NCBI RefSeq assembly: GCF_907164915.1
Contig: NC_061862.1
Coordinates: forward strand, 128,349,641-128,413,640
Source: Impatiens glandulifera
Taxonomy: Eukaryota; Streptophyta; Magnoliopsida; Ericales; Balsaminaceae
Direction: 5' to 3'
Length of the DNA: 64,000 nt
This document shows, in pieces, positions 43,861 through 55,581 of this stretch. The notes beneath the pieces were generated by a model. It was not told where the DNA came from, did not search any database, and saw only the letters and a program-made list of their open reading frames with translations. Position 1 is the first letter of the stretch. Every line of letters begins with the position of its first letter. Both the position numbers and the translations under genes were made by a program.

Positions 43861-46800
43861 CACTAGTAAAAATAGACCCTATAGCGATTGGTAAATCGAT
43901 CGTTATTAACCTCTAAACCAATCGCTATAGACCTATAGCGATTGGTCATATACCAATCGCTCTCAATCGGCAGAAGTCTCCTTATTGATGCCTTAATTAG
44001 CAACGACGATTGGTAGATAACCAATCGTTATAGTCTTACAGAGATTGGTGTAATAACCAATCGCTACTACTCAAAATCATTTAGCGATTAACCAATCGCC
44101 ACTTCCTTTATAAATTAAAAAAAATTATTATAATTTTATTCCTTTAGCAAAACTTTTATCAATACATTTTTTTGACATAAAACATAATCCTGACTTGAGT
44201 TGCCATTAAATTTTTCGCTTGCACCCGTAAACCTTTTGTCTGCAACATCAAATGTCTTACTAAGATGATCACTAAGTGAAGCATTGTTATTATGAGACCC
44301 AGTTTGTTCTATGAAGACATGAGCATTTATCTGTAGTCAACCTGCTTCATTGAATGCAACTGATGAGAACGAAAAGATTCTCCGAAGGCATGGACTGAGA
44401 TGTGAGGACTGCTCTTCAGATACGTGCTTTTGAGATTTTGAAAGTGAACGCCTGGGCTTTGATTATTATCTCTAGAATTCTCAGTAAATTGATCATTTGT
44501 TTAGAACTTTGAGTTATTTCCCAAGAAAGTTTGATCATCCTTTGATTCTTATGAAACAGAATCATTATTTGCAGCACTTGAAGATCTGAATGACTAAGAG
44601 TAGACAGCCTAAAGCTCATATAGAATGTTTAACTGTCGTTAGTAAAACAAACTAACATCAGTCCTTCAGTTCTGTGACCTACAAAACAAAAGGCATGTCC
44701 AACAATAGATGTTATGATGATTACACAAAACAAAAAATACAGAATAATTGAAAATGAAATTGGAAGACTTTTGAAGTAGATATATTTCACACTTTCATCA
44801 TTTCATTTGCAAATCATCGATTTCTATTTAATCACTATAGGTAACAAACTTTTTGATTGAGAAAGATTAAATAGAAATACATAATAATTCAAGCATGAAA
44901 TCCTCTAATGATCAATGTCTTTACAACCTCTATATGATAAAGCATGCCTATATTTAACCCCAAGAGTCCGAATAAATGAGCCAGAATTTCTGAGTATGTC
45001 CCATTTCTTTAACCCCAAAAATACACCCTCTTCCCTAGAACAACCATCAATACAAAAGAAAACAGATTAAGATATTCCCTTGATTCAAGAAAAGTTGGTT
45101 TGAGAGTTAAAGAAATCATGCATCTAATGAAACACTCGAATTAAGAAGATTATTACTATTTTCCTATCAAAACTATTGAAACACAATCAGCTGTTTAAGT
45201 GGAAAAAGAAGAACAACACTTACCAAAAGCATTGAGGAGCAGTTCACTATCCCCACTTCTCTTCTTTACCTATAAATTGTTGGATGTTTATATAAAAATT
45301 GATGAACCCTACGACCAAGAAATGACCGTTGGAATATTCAAGGTATACACTAAGAAGAAAAAGTAAACTGCCGTAAACAACGTTGTGAGAATAACTACTA
45401 GAGAATAGAATTATATACAACTCAAAAGAGAGAAGAAATCCGAGATTAGTCAATTTCACAATTAGCACAGTGATCAAAGATTTAAACCCGGTTGCAAAGA
45501 AGATGCATATTATTGCATCCCATACATAACATCCTTCCTACCTATCTTCACACCAAATTTCTCAATAAACCTTAAAATTTCAGTACACATCGATCACAAG
45601 TCACAACTACTACATATTTATGTAAAATTCACTGTAAAATTCACCACAAGAAGAAGAAACATTATTAAAAAAGAAAAGTCACATATTTAGATGCATCATT
45701 TTCTACTTAAAGCTACCTCCTTGTACTAGAAACACAACCCTTTTCAGAAACTAGATCATCTCCTTCTTTTGTGCTGCAGTTATATGAACTAAATAGAAAT
45801 TACAAGTTTTACTTTTTAATTCTACTAGCTAACTATCTGGTAGACCTAATTTGAGAACAGGGTTCAACAAGATTTTGCTCATTCATACTGATTGTTCAAT
45901 GAAAAGTAAAACTGAAAGTTTGAAATTGGGTAATACCTAGGATGTAGACATGTAAGGCATAATTTCTTTAAGTTCACATAGACTGATATTGTATTTTTCC
46001 TAAGTGGGAGATGTGGATGATAACTAAGGAAAGAAAGAGATTCTTCAAAATTAGAATGATCTGGACCAGTAAAATTTATAAATACATAAGAATTTCTATT
46101 TGAAACCCAAACATTTAGTATTCTTGCCTGTTATAGATGTAGTTCCTCTTAGTAGCTCATATAGGTATTCAAGAAAATCAGTATAAAATGAGACAACACC
46201 TATAACAATCATATATCCAAATTTCATTCCTCATATTATTTTATACACAAATTGTATAAACGAGTATGATATACATTCAATATAAACATGCCTGGATTTC
46301 CAAGGATCAAGAGAATATGCAATGTTTGCTTGTTTGCGTGAATCTTTATCAATTTTGCCTTAAATCTAACCTCTATAGAAAACAAACTACTAATTCAGAT
46401 GAATTCTAAAAGAATCGTTGTACTCATAATATAATTCGGTAGGATAGAACGGGAGATAAATGAAGTACCCGAAGACATTGCAATAGTGGAAATGGGCAAG
46501 CAAGTTTTCGGCAATTAGGGTCGAATCTCCAGCATCCATGAGAGTATATCTTGGTATAATACTTAACTTGGAAACATGAACATAAATTGGAGTCTTGTAA
46601 TTCACTATTGAGCATGATAGAAAAAAGCGAAGTTACCTGAAACATATAATCTACTGTCTCCTTTCATCTCTATGAATTCACCTAGATTGCAACAAAACCT
46701 AACTATTTCTTGGTGATTGAACGCATAAGCTACAGACGACGCATAAAAACGAATCAGTTCGGAAAAACAAACCTGAAAGATTAGAGGAAGAAGAGAGCCC

Positions 46801-47187
46801 ACGGTTTGGTGAGATAGAGAAGAGGAGACGATCGGCGGAAGAAGGGAGAGAAATAATCGGTGAAAGAAGGAGTAGGGGAGGCTCTCAGGTTGAGATATGT
46901 TTTTAATAGGAAATAGCGATTGTTGTGAGTACCAATTGCTACTATCATTATTAGTAGTAGCTAAGTAACTCTTAAATTTTTTTTGCAGTTTTTATTTAGG
47001 TTTATGCGATTGGTTTTGTAACCAATCGCCATTATGTCAAGGTAGTAGCGATTGGTGTAAAGGCCAATCTCTATTTTTAAGGTAGAAGCTATTATATTTT
47101 AAACCAATCACTACTACCTTGGTCATAGCGATTGTCTTTTAGTCCAATCGCTATGATTGGAAGCTATAAAGCCTTTTTTAACTAGTG
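43861..47187. mobile_element. Small CACTA transposon, probably non-autonomous
   Basis: Starts CACTAGTAAAAATAGACC and ends (reverse complement) CACTAGTTAAAAAAGGC. The 3-bp target duplication GTA is at 43858-43860 and 47188-47190. Both ends have subterminal inverted pairs of TAGCGATTGG...CCAATCGCTA (43880-44095 and 46915-47165). The 3,327-bp element shows no transposase motif. The interior (44200-44640) may be a captured gene fragment in minus orientation, and 46920-46800 reads on the minus strand like a CT-rich leader. It is nested in the larger CACTA element. Confidence 0.9.
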
Positions 47188-47376
47188 GTAATTCTTTCCG
47201 TTTTACCCTTAAATACCGAAAGATTTGATTCAAATCTCTCGGTATTTGATTCTTTCAAATTTCATAATTAATCAGATTTAAGCCTAGTTATATTTTATCA
47301 TTAAGAAACTAAAATACAATTTTATACTTTGAAATTAAAAAAAACCTAAACATACAAACACAATTCATACACACAC
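47188..47376 (-). mobile_element. Host CACTA subterminal sequence between two insertions
   Basis: Begins with the GTA duplication. Contains the palindrome ATACCGAAAG...CTCTCGGTAT (about 47212-47243). It ends with CACAC, repeated at 57378-57382 after element D. The sequence is continuous in content with 57378 onward. Confidence 0.75.
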
Positions 47377-47574
47377 GGTTGGGAAAAATTAAGAGTTAAT
47401 TAACTTAGAATAAATTGTTTGGAAAACTAAGTAAAAAGTTAAATACAGAAAAGTGTTAAATATTAATCAATTAAGTTTTGATGATGTTTAGATATGAATG
47501 AAGCTAAATCGTCCAACTGTTTCTATGCAGGTGGATCAGTTTTAGCTAATTTAAATGTGGTCTAAGCAGACTAA

Positions 47575-48200
47575 TTAGATGTTATACGTAGTTAGACGTG
47601 CTCATCTAACAGATACGTAGTTAAACGTTCCAGTCTAACAGATACGTATTAGACGTGCAAGTCTAATAGATATGTAGTTAGACGTGCTAGTATAACAAAT
47701 ACGTAGTTAGACGTGTTACTCTAACAGATACGTAGTTAGAAGTGCCAATCTAACATATACGTAGTTAGACGTGCCAGTCTAATAGATACGTAGTTAGACG
47801 TGCCAATCTAACAGGTACGTAGTTAGACGTGCCAGTATAATAGATACGTAGTTAGACGTGTCAGTCTAACAGATATGTAGTTAGACGTGTTAGTTTAACA
47901 AATACGTAGTTAGACGTGTCAGTCTAATAGATATGTAGCTAGACGTGCTAGTATAACAAATATGTATTTAGACGTGCCAGTCTAACAGACACGTAGTTAG
48001 ACGTGGGCGTCTAAGTCCTTCAGATCAATCTGAAGGGATATGAAGTTAGACGTTGTAGCCTAACTCCATTATGCGTGGTAAGTATAATGGGATATGAGGT
48101 TAGACGTTGCAGTCTAACTCCATTAGACGCGATAGTCTAATGGAACTCGTTGTTAGACGTTGGCGTCTAACTCCCTTAGACTTGGCAGTCTAATGGAGCA
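47575..48200 (+). repeat. Tandem palindrome array in element D 5' LTR
   Basis: The unit of about 28-30 bp is TTAGACGTGCCAGTCTAA plus a spacer ending 'GATACGTAG', roughly 15 units. The 3' LTR array (55745-56550) is longer. The palindrome has a 6-base spacer (N6), against N5 in A and C. The distal part changes to 'CCTTCAGATCAATCTGAAGG', itself a palindrome (from about 48027). Confidence 0.9.
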
Positions 48201-48899
48201 CGTATATTGCCTCGCTTCAGCAGCCGTCTGAAGTTAGCATACGTCTACCCACAATCAACTAGTTGTACGCTACTCCTGCTCCACTTTCTCTTGCAGACCA
48301 GTACGCCAGCTATTTACATCTAATGAATGAACGCCACGTACGAGAAGATTCCTCCCACTACTTTTTCAGTACAGGATAGTTGTAGAAAGATATATCGCGC
48401 ACTACCGTTTAGTACGGGCATGTTCCAAAAGCACAAAGTCTATTGTAATTTGTCCTTTAGGAGGTCATCCTATGGGAACGTGCCACAAGTCCAGGAAGAA
48501 GATTCGACCGTTGGCATCCTTCTACTACAAATAGATTCTCAAGGAAAACAGTCAAATCATCGGTTACTCTCCTCATTTTTCTAACACTCTTACTCATCTG
48601 CTCTTGCACTTACTGATTGTACTTATTTTCAAGTTTAAGATAGAATTAAACACTGTTTAGCTAAGATATATTATTGATCATATTGTAAATTAAACAGAGT
48701 GTGTTCTGTTCAACAGAGTATTAGCTATTCAGTGAACTGTATTTGATTCAAAGAAGTTTAGTGAAATCCTTCTGGTTGTTGGAAGAAGGAGTGACGTAAG
48801 AGAGTTAGCTTTATCCATAAACAACTTGTTGTGTTCTTTACTTTCAATCCTTTCAATCTTCTTGGTTCAAAGCTTCAAACCCAAACAAACAGTTCTACA

Positions 48900-48916
48900 C
48901 TTGAATCGTTTTCAAG
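48900..48916 (+). promoter_or_regulatory. Conserved LTR hairpin (element D)
   Basis: The sequence is CTTGAATCGTTTTCAAG and ends 128 bp before the LTR end. The 3' LTR copy at 57235-57251 ends 126 bp from the end. Confidence 0.7.
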
Positions 48917-49046
48917 AGTTTGTAAAGGTTTGCGAAGAATAGAAAGAATTATTAATCCCTAACAAGATTTCAATCATTTCGTTTATCCGAAATTGTTATC
49001 AATAGTTAGATCCCCCGTCTCTATTGATTACACTGTTTCTATCAAT

Positions 49047-49058
49047 TGGTATCAGAGC
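49047..49058 (+). other. Primer binding site, initiator Met-tRNA (element D)
   Basis: TGGTATCAGAGC lies two bases after the 5' LTR. Confidence 0.95.
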
Positions 49059-49094
49059 TCTGCTTTCTATTCTCAAGCAATAAGAACTTGAATC

Positions 49095-50891
49095 ATGTCG
49101 AAAGATGCTAGCTCCTCTAAGATTCCAATGTTTTCGAAAGAAAACTATATGGTGTGGAAGAAGAGAGTTCTTGCCCATTTGGCTTCCTAGCACGATGACA
49201 TGTGGAGTCTTGTCCCTGAAGGACCTATCAAGATAGACAAAGAAAAATCTAAGTGGACAAATGAAGATAAGAGGAAGAACAACTTCAACAACCTGGCCAT
49301 GGATGTCCTGTACAGATCACTTGACGATAGCATGTTCAACTACATTATATCTTGCGAGTATGCCAAATAAATTTGGGACAGACTCACTCAACTTTGTGAA
49401 GGCAACTAGCAAACAAAAGAGAACAAGATTACGGTAGCCAATCAGCTATTTGACAACTTCAAGATGCGTCCAGGAGAGACGATGACTGAGTTCGATGCAA
49501 GATTCAGTCAGATTGTCACCACCTTATCCATTTTGGGCAAGACCTACAATAATAGAGAGATTGCTATAAAGGTCATGTGAGCTTTACCTAGGGAGTGGGA
49601 CATCAAGACTATGCCGATGAGGGAGTCCAAAGACCTCAATGAGATGGAGCTCTTCGACTTGCTTGTCGATCTGAAGGCCAATGAGTTCGAGTTGAACTCA
49701 AGGAATGAAGAAGAGCACCCCACATTCGTCATCATTACCAAGGCTTTGGTGTCTTCCGAGGAGTCACTAGTTGTCAACAAAGAAAAGTCGTCTGCCTAGC
49801 AGCTCAGCAACAACACAATGGCTCTTCTCGTGAAGAAATTCGGGAAATACATGAACAAGAGCATTCTTAACTCAAGCTCTTCAAATAATACTAATGATGA
49901 TAAATTTAAATAAAAAACTAATGTTACGTGTTTTAACTATGATATTCTAGTTCATTACAAGTTGGAGTGCAGAAAGATGAAACGTGATGAGAAAAAGAAA
50001 CACAATGAAGGCGAGCTGAAGGCCCTCATGGGGGCAGACATCAAGGCCAAGTGGATTCAAAGAAACTTAGATTATTCATCATCCAATGATAGTGATAATG
50101 AAGTGGTTGCTTACTTCATGGATAGAGAAGAGGAAGATTCTAAGGAATCTAAGGTATTGGATTTCTCTCTAGAAGATTTTTCACGAGATGACCTAGTGGC
50201 TGCACTAAATGATATGGTCTCAGAGTATAAAAATTTATCAGTATCTCAAAACAAAACAAGCTCAGAATCTGAAAATGATGAACCATCTTTTTCTCAAACC
50301 TCTGAGGCAAAAGTTTTTGAAAATATGGATGGGCTTTCTTCTGAGAATGAAATGCTCAAGGAAAAGATTCAAACCTTTTCTTCTGAAAACCTACGCTTAA
50401 CTTATATTGTAAGTTCTTGGACAAGGTCTGGAGAAGCTGTCAAATATCAGATTAGTCTATTGAGGCCTGCTGGATGTAAATTTGGTCTAGGATTTGATAA
50501 CAATGACTCAGACAAGTCCTATAAGAAGTTAAACTCAACAACTGACAAGATTAAGTTAATAAGCTTTGTCAAAGAGAGCTTAACTGATAATAGAACTTAT
50601 CTAAGTTGTGAGGAGTTAACCTTAAAGGATGAGATAACTTATGTTGCACCAATAGTTAGCTGGTTGAAACTTAAGTTAGATGAAGATAGCGAGTCTAGTA
50701 AACCAAAACCTGACAATAAGTCAAGGAGTTTTAAAATAAAACCATCATGTAAAGTTAAGGGATCAGTGGCTAGCAGGAAGTTGTCTGTTAAGTCAAAATC
50801 ATACGCACTTATTACTACACAAAGTGGGAAGTCCTTCAGAATAACTCAAATATGGATTACAAAGGGACTAATTGATCGAGGACCCAAGTGA
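49095..50891 (+). pseudogene. Element D gag, one frame with six nonsense codons
   Basis: The ATG is at 49095. The whole 598-codon frame to 50891 is collinear, with six stops in its first half and no frameshift. The capsid domain has 'KENYMVWKKRVLAHL', 'FKMRPGETM' and 'LPREWDIKTM'. The zinc knuckle is degraded (second Cys now Tyr: 'CFNYDILVHYKLEC', about 49930). The second half (49962-50891) is open, with a coiled coil ('EMLKEKIQTFSSENLRL') and a basic C-terminus ending 'GPK' at a TGA. Gag length matches element C. Confidence 0.9.
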
Positions 50892-51859
50892 ATGTGGGTA
50901 CCAAAATTTGTAAATATTTTCTTTTGTAGGTGATACAGGAAAGCTGCAGAAAGGAAGATTGGAGGATAATCTTCTTAAGATGTGTTCTAAAGGATCAACA
51001 GTGTCTCATGCCACTTCAAAGGTCTATGTGTTTTCTCTTTTTAAAATATTTTTGGTCTTAAGGACCTCAAAACATTTGTTTATTTTTTTTTTAAATTTGA
51101 AAGGGAAATTTATTATATAAATAAATATGCACGCAGACTAAAGCTTTAATCAGTATATAAGACGAGGATGTCTAAAAAAAGCAAGTACTTGGTCGTATAC
51201 AGACTTACACAGTCTAATGTGAAATGTCTTGGTGAAAAACTTACGCGGTTAGACGTCGAAGTCTATTAGACGTTTAGATGTTTATAAGACAAGAGTAGTT
51301 GGATTCTCACGTCTAACCAAACACACGTCTAGTACGTGTTGTTCACACGTAATTAGACGTCTACGTCTAATAGATGGATAGACATCTATAAGACAAATGA
51401 TTAGACGCCTGCGTCAAATAGACTCATGCGTCTAACAGACGTTCGATCCACATAGACGGTAGAAGTAAGTGAAACGTCTAACTACGTGTGCTATTAGACG
51501 CTTCATATTCAGATTGATTAAGGATAGCTATCCTTTATGCTCTGTTATATAACTTTCCCGCTCCAAATATTGAATAGTCAATTCCTATAAGCCTGAACAT
51601 GCGTGTCTCTGAAGGATAAGGAAAATGACTAATATATCCATAAAATTAATGATGACTACCTTTGGGAAAAAGTGTCTAACATTAAGTGGTGGGTCCCCCG
51701 TGTGATAAATGTGACGGTTAAGCAATGCGACTGTTGGGATTCTATTTAAGGACATTGTGCATGTGTCAGATGCCTTTTAAGATCACAAATCTCTTAAGAA
51801 TCCTAGTTTTCTCTAACTTCTCTCTAAGAAATCGCTTCATCTTCTTCATCTTTTCTCAA
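50892..51859 (+). promoter_or_regulatory. Palindrome-rich leader of element D accessory ORF
   Basis: Non-coding, 968 bp, homologous in layout to the element C leader. 51245-51500 carries palindromes such as ATTAGACGTCTACGTCTAAT (51352-51371). A TATA box at 51743 precedes the ATG at 51860. No pol remnants were seen. Confidence 0.75.
51743..51750 (+). promoter_or_regulatory. TATA box, element D accessory ORF
   Basis: TATTTAAG in TCTATTTAAGGACATT lies 117 bp before the ATG at 51860. It aligns with the element C promoter. Confidence 0.6.
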
Positions 51860-54800
51860 ATGGCTAACAAGAAGATTACTCTTGGTCACTACCTTCTGCA
51901 GGTGGACTTCTCTTCAGTTTATTTTTCGATCAATAGGATGTGGTTAATATGTTCCGATCCTTGGAATATTCTGGTCTCAGAAAGTATCTCGGTGATCCAT
52001 TTATGTTTACGAGAAGGAAGTTCGCAAGTTTTTCAAGTGTTGGTCAAAGAATCTATTACGGCAACTGTGAACGAATCGCCTATATCTTTCAACGAATCTG
52101 CCTATGCGGAGTTTTTTGAACTTCCATCAGAGGGTCAAAAGTTCAATCTTACTTTACCGGTAGAGACTATCATAGAGATGAAGACGGTCTTTTCAACGAC
52201 AGTTCTAAGATAAGCCTAAACGGGAAGAAGAAGGCTCTAAAGCCTCATTTCATCTTATTAAATGACATTGTGGCAAAGGCTCTCCAAGGTAGAGTAGGCT
52301 CTTTTGATTCATATAGTCAGGATCGCTTTGACTATATGACTGACATTTCAAAAGGTATTCAAGTAAACTGGGCTTCAACTTTCTTTTCTAATCTCTGTGA
52401 ATCGATCTATTCCAAGAACAAGGAGAATGTGATTTTCGCAGCCCAACTCAATCGATTTCTGAAGCATTTGAGTGTCCCTATGGGCGAGGGTGAGGCTATT
52501 AACCCGAGTCACATATACAAAAATTTCTCCGTGAAGAGCGCTCTTGCGAGAATGAAGCTCTCCAAAGAGATGGTATCTAGCTCTTCCAGCCAACAGACTG
52601 GTGACCGGTCGGTCACTCGTTCTAAAAGACCGGCCACTTCCGTGATGTCTACAGGGGCTAAACGAACCAAATCGATAATGGAGTTCGCGACGAGCATAAA
52701 CAGCCAGAAGAGCTCCTTAAAGAAATATTCTGGAGTAGTTGACTCTAGGGCAAGAAGAAATCTTCCTCCTATTGTCGTTGTTCCTATTTCATATCTCTTC
52801 CCATCCCCCAGCCCGTTGAAGAAACCGGCTAATCCATCTAGTCCTGCTGCAGATTAGAAGAAAGTGTCCAAGGCGTCTAAAGCGTTTGATGCATCTGGTG
52901 CATCTAAGGCATCTAAGAAGACCTAAAAGGTAATCTCCACCTCTCCTTTGGCCTCTATGCCCTTTTGTGATGTTCTTGTGATGGAACAAGATTCCGGGCC
53001 GACTTTTGAGCCAGTCGGTCCAACTATTGAAAATGTTGATAGGGTCTCGTCGCTTGTCCGTCCTGAAGTGCCAGTGGTTGTTGTCGCGTTCAGTGTTATT
53101 AAAATGTTAACAGTTGTTGAGACTACTAGCATTATCCCCTCTAAAACAGAGGATACCACTATTCCAACGTGTGCTGTTGTTGTTGCATGATCTGAGTAGG
53201 GTCCTACTCTACCTATTGTCAAGCCTCTCGTGGCCAAGATTGTTGAAAAGCAATCTAATTTTATAGGGAAGGGTGTTCTGTCCGTTCTTCCATAAGGGGT
53301 GTTTCTGAAGCCTATAACCCCTTTTAAAATTATGATATCGACAAAAGGAGACCCTAGAATCAATATTCGAGAACATATGTACTTTCCTAAACTTAAACCT
53401 GATGAGGTTCTTGGAAAAGGAAAAGAGACTGTTGTTGAATCTCCTTAGAAGATATCTGAATCTTGCTGCATTTTAAGCTTGTAATGAAGTAGGTTGAACA
53501 AAAGGATACTGAGAAAATCAACATCTTTGACACTTGGGTTAATTACAGAATAGAAACTTAAAGAATGGAAGAATGTAATAAAGAACGTGAAAAAATCTTA
53601 AGATGGGCTACGACAGACGTGGTTTCTAAAGCCCTCAATCGAAAGGAACTGGTGGTGGCCAACATCATGGGGCATATCCTTTTCCCATGGTCGAAAAGTG
53701 AAAAGCCAACTTCAACCTTATGGACAAAGATGCTCGTACAGAAAAATGCTTTGAAGAGGCTGGATCTCATTATGCATAGTTATTGCACAATGGTTCTCCA
53801 AAAGGCTCACAACACAGAATCGTCTAGGTTAACTCCATTTCATGACTCTTTTGATGAAGATGAGCATATGGAAATTTTTGATGTTGATCAGTCCAACTAG
53901 AAGAAGATGAGCAGGTTGTTGCCCATCTTGTTGAAATGGAAAATGTCTCTTTTGAAGTGACGCGTCTATCGGCCCTTAAGATTGTTATTCAAACCCCTGT
54001 TTTCGGTCAAGTTGAAACTGTTCTGGATGAAGAAAAAGATTTTGTGGTTGAAGCTCTTCTATCTAATATTCAATAGAAGGAGACAGAGATGGATCCTAAT
54101 ACTATTTTCATGAAACCGTGGAAGAACCTTCGGTGGGAGAAGAAGAATCAACAAAGATTGCTGATAAGTCTCCTAGATCAAATATTGAGGGGAACCATTG
54201 AAGGAGACAGACTTAGAAAAGACTCCCTCTGTTGAGGGGGAACAAGATAATAAGGAAAATTCCTCTGAGGGTATTCCCTTGGAAGAATTCTTCATTCCGT
54301 GTTTTCCTGTTCCTCGATCATCTCCCTTCATTACAACTGCAAACATTGCTGATCATGTTAATGAATTACCTTTGCATTCTAACGACATCTCAAGAGGAAT
54401 TCAAAAGGTATGTGCTGATATTATTAATGAAGAAGACAAATCTAAGGATGCGTCCAAGAATCCCTCTTCTCAGTCTAAGGATAAAGAACCTGAATGTTCT
54501 TTACAAGTAACCACGCACATAAGTCCTATTCGGAATGCTCCGGCTCATTCTCAAACTGTGTCCTGAATGTCTCACTCTTTTGAAGAGGCGTTTCACAGAA
54601 ATGCAAGTTTTCGTATTATGTTGGATGCAATAAATTCCATCAATCTGAAAATGGCGTTATGCAATCGAGGTTGGTTAATCTTGAAAAGGGCTCGGTGTCT
54701 AGCCAAAAAGAGATGTCTTCCATCCTCGCTATTCAGAAAGAATTGGAGAAGACTATGCACAGAAACACATACGAAATCAACATTGCAAATTCCAATTACA

Positions 54801-55345
54801 ACAAGTTTAAGAAAAGTGTGAGTAATACTCAAACAGAGCAACATGCCGAGACATAGACTCTCACTTTGGAACTTTATCAGGCCCTCATATCTTCAATAGA
54901 TCTCGTTCAAGCTCAAATGGTGAAAGTATCCAGATCAATTAGTAGAGCTGAAGTATAAAGAATGGAGCATGCTGACTCTTTTGCTAGGTTTATTCAAGCT
55001 ATCGAAGTGGAAGAAACCAATGCTTCTAAGGAAAGAACTCGTGTGGTACTTCCTAATGATTCTATTGTTGATAATGTTAAAATGGGGGAAGGTAGCTCAA
55101 GAGGATGCAGTTCTAGAGGTGGAGCTGTCAGAGGAACTTCTAGAGGAACCCGATCAGAACAAAAAGTTGGTGAAGAGGATGAAGAAGGTCTAAGACCAAG
55201 AAAGAAAAGCTTCGGTTGTGGAAGCGATAGAGGCGGTGGAAGTGGAGGCGGCCGAGGTGCTGCCACTCGTTATCTCAATCTCCTAACTGGAAACTCTTTG
55301 AATGCGGAAGATGATGATGCAAACGTGAAAAGGGAAGGACCATAA
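51860..55345 (+). pseudogene. Element D accessory ORF, decayed full-length form
   Basis: The start 'ANKKITLGHYLLQVDF' is close to element C. A stretch at about 51930-52035 is out of frame and then returns. A frameshift near 52200 leads to the frame 52270-52857 ('VNWASTFFSNLCESIY' near 52365), with many stops afterwards. Readable remnants lie at 52948-53190, 53565-53900 and 54198-54566. The C-terminus (54962-55345) has Arg/Gly-rich repeats ('RGGAVRGTSRGTR', 'GGGSGGGRG'). It matches element C end to end at about 1,160 codons and is more decayed than element C's copy. Confidence 0.8.
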
Positions 55346-55581
55346 ATCTCTTTCCTTGCTTGTCTCATTTTCATTTTAAAACTTATAATTTAAAAAGTTT
55401 TCCTGGTTTTTAACTTATGTTGGGAAATTTTTGTGAATCATTTTGATCGTAGTTGATGAGTATCTACAATAGTTTATTTAAGATTGCATGGTTTTAACTT
55501 CATCAAAAGGAAAACTTTTTCAGGATTAAATTAACTCAACTGATTTTGATCATTTAGCTTAAAATATCAAAAAGGGGAAAC
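55346..55581 (+). other. Element D 3' tail and polypurine tract
   Basis: No gene. Ends AAAAAGGGGAAAC immediately before the 3' LTR. Confidence 0.75.

Larger units (their letters stand above)
47377..49044 (+). repeat. Element D 5' LTR
   Basis: 1,668 bp. The start reads GGTTGGGAAA where the 3' LTR has TGTTGGGAAA, so the terminal TG is mutated. It ends ATCA before the primer site. The shared TGACGTA block is at about 48780-48825 and the hairpin at 48900-48916. The start is fixed by the CACAC duplication and by alignment to the 3' LTR. Confidence 0.8.

Noticed and set aside
51860..55345. Accessory ORFs as envelope (env-like) genes
   Set aside because: Position matches the Sirevirus env-like ORF, but I saw no obvious signal peptide, furin-like site or membrane-spanning segment. 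Tails are RGG-rich or basic/coiled-coil instead.
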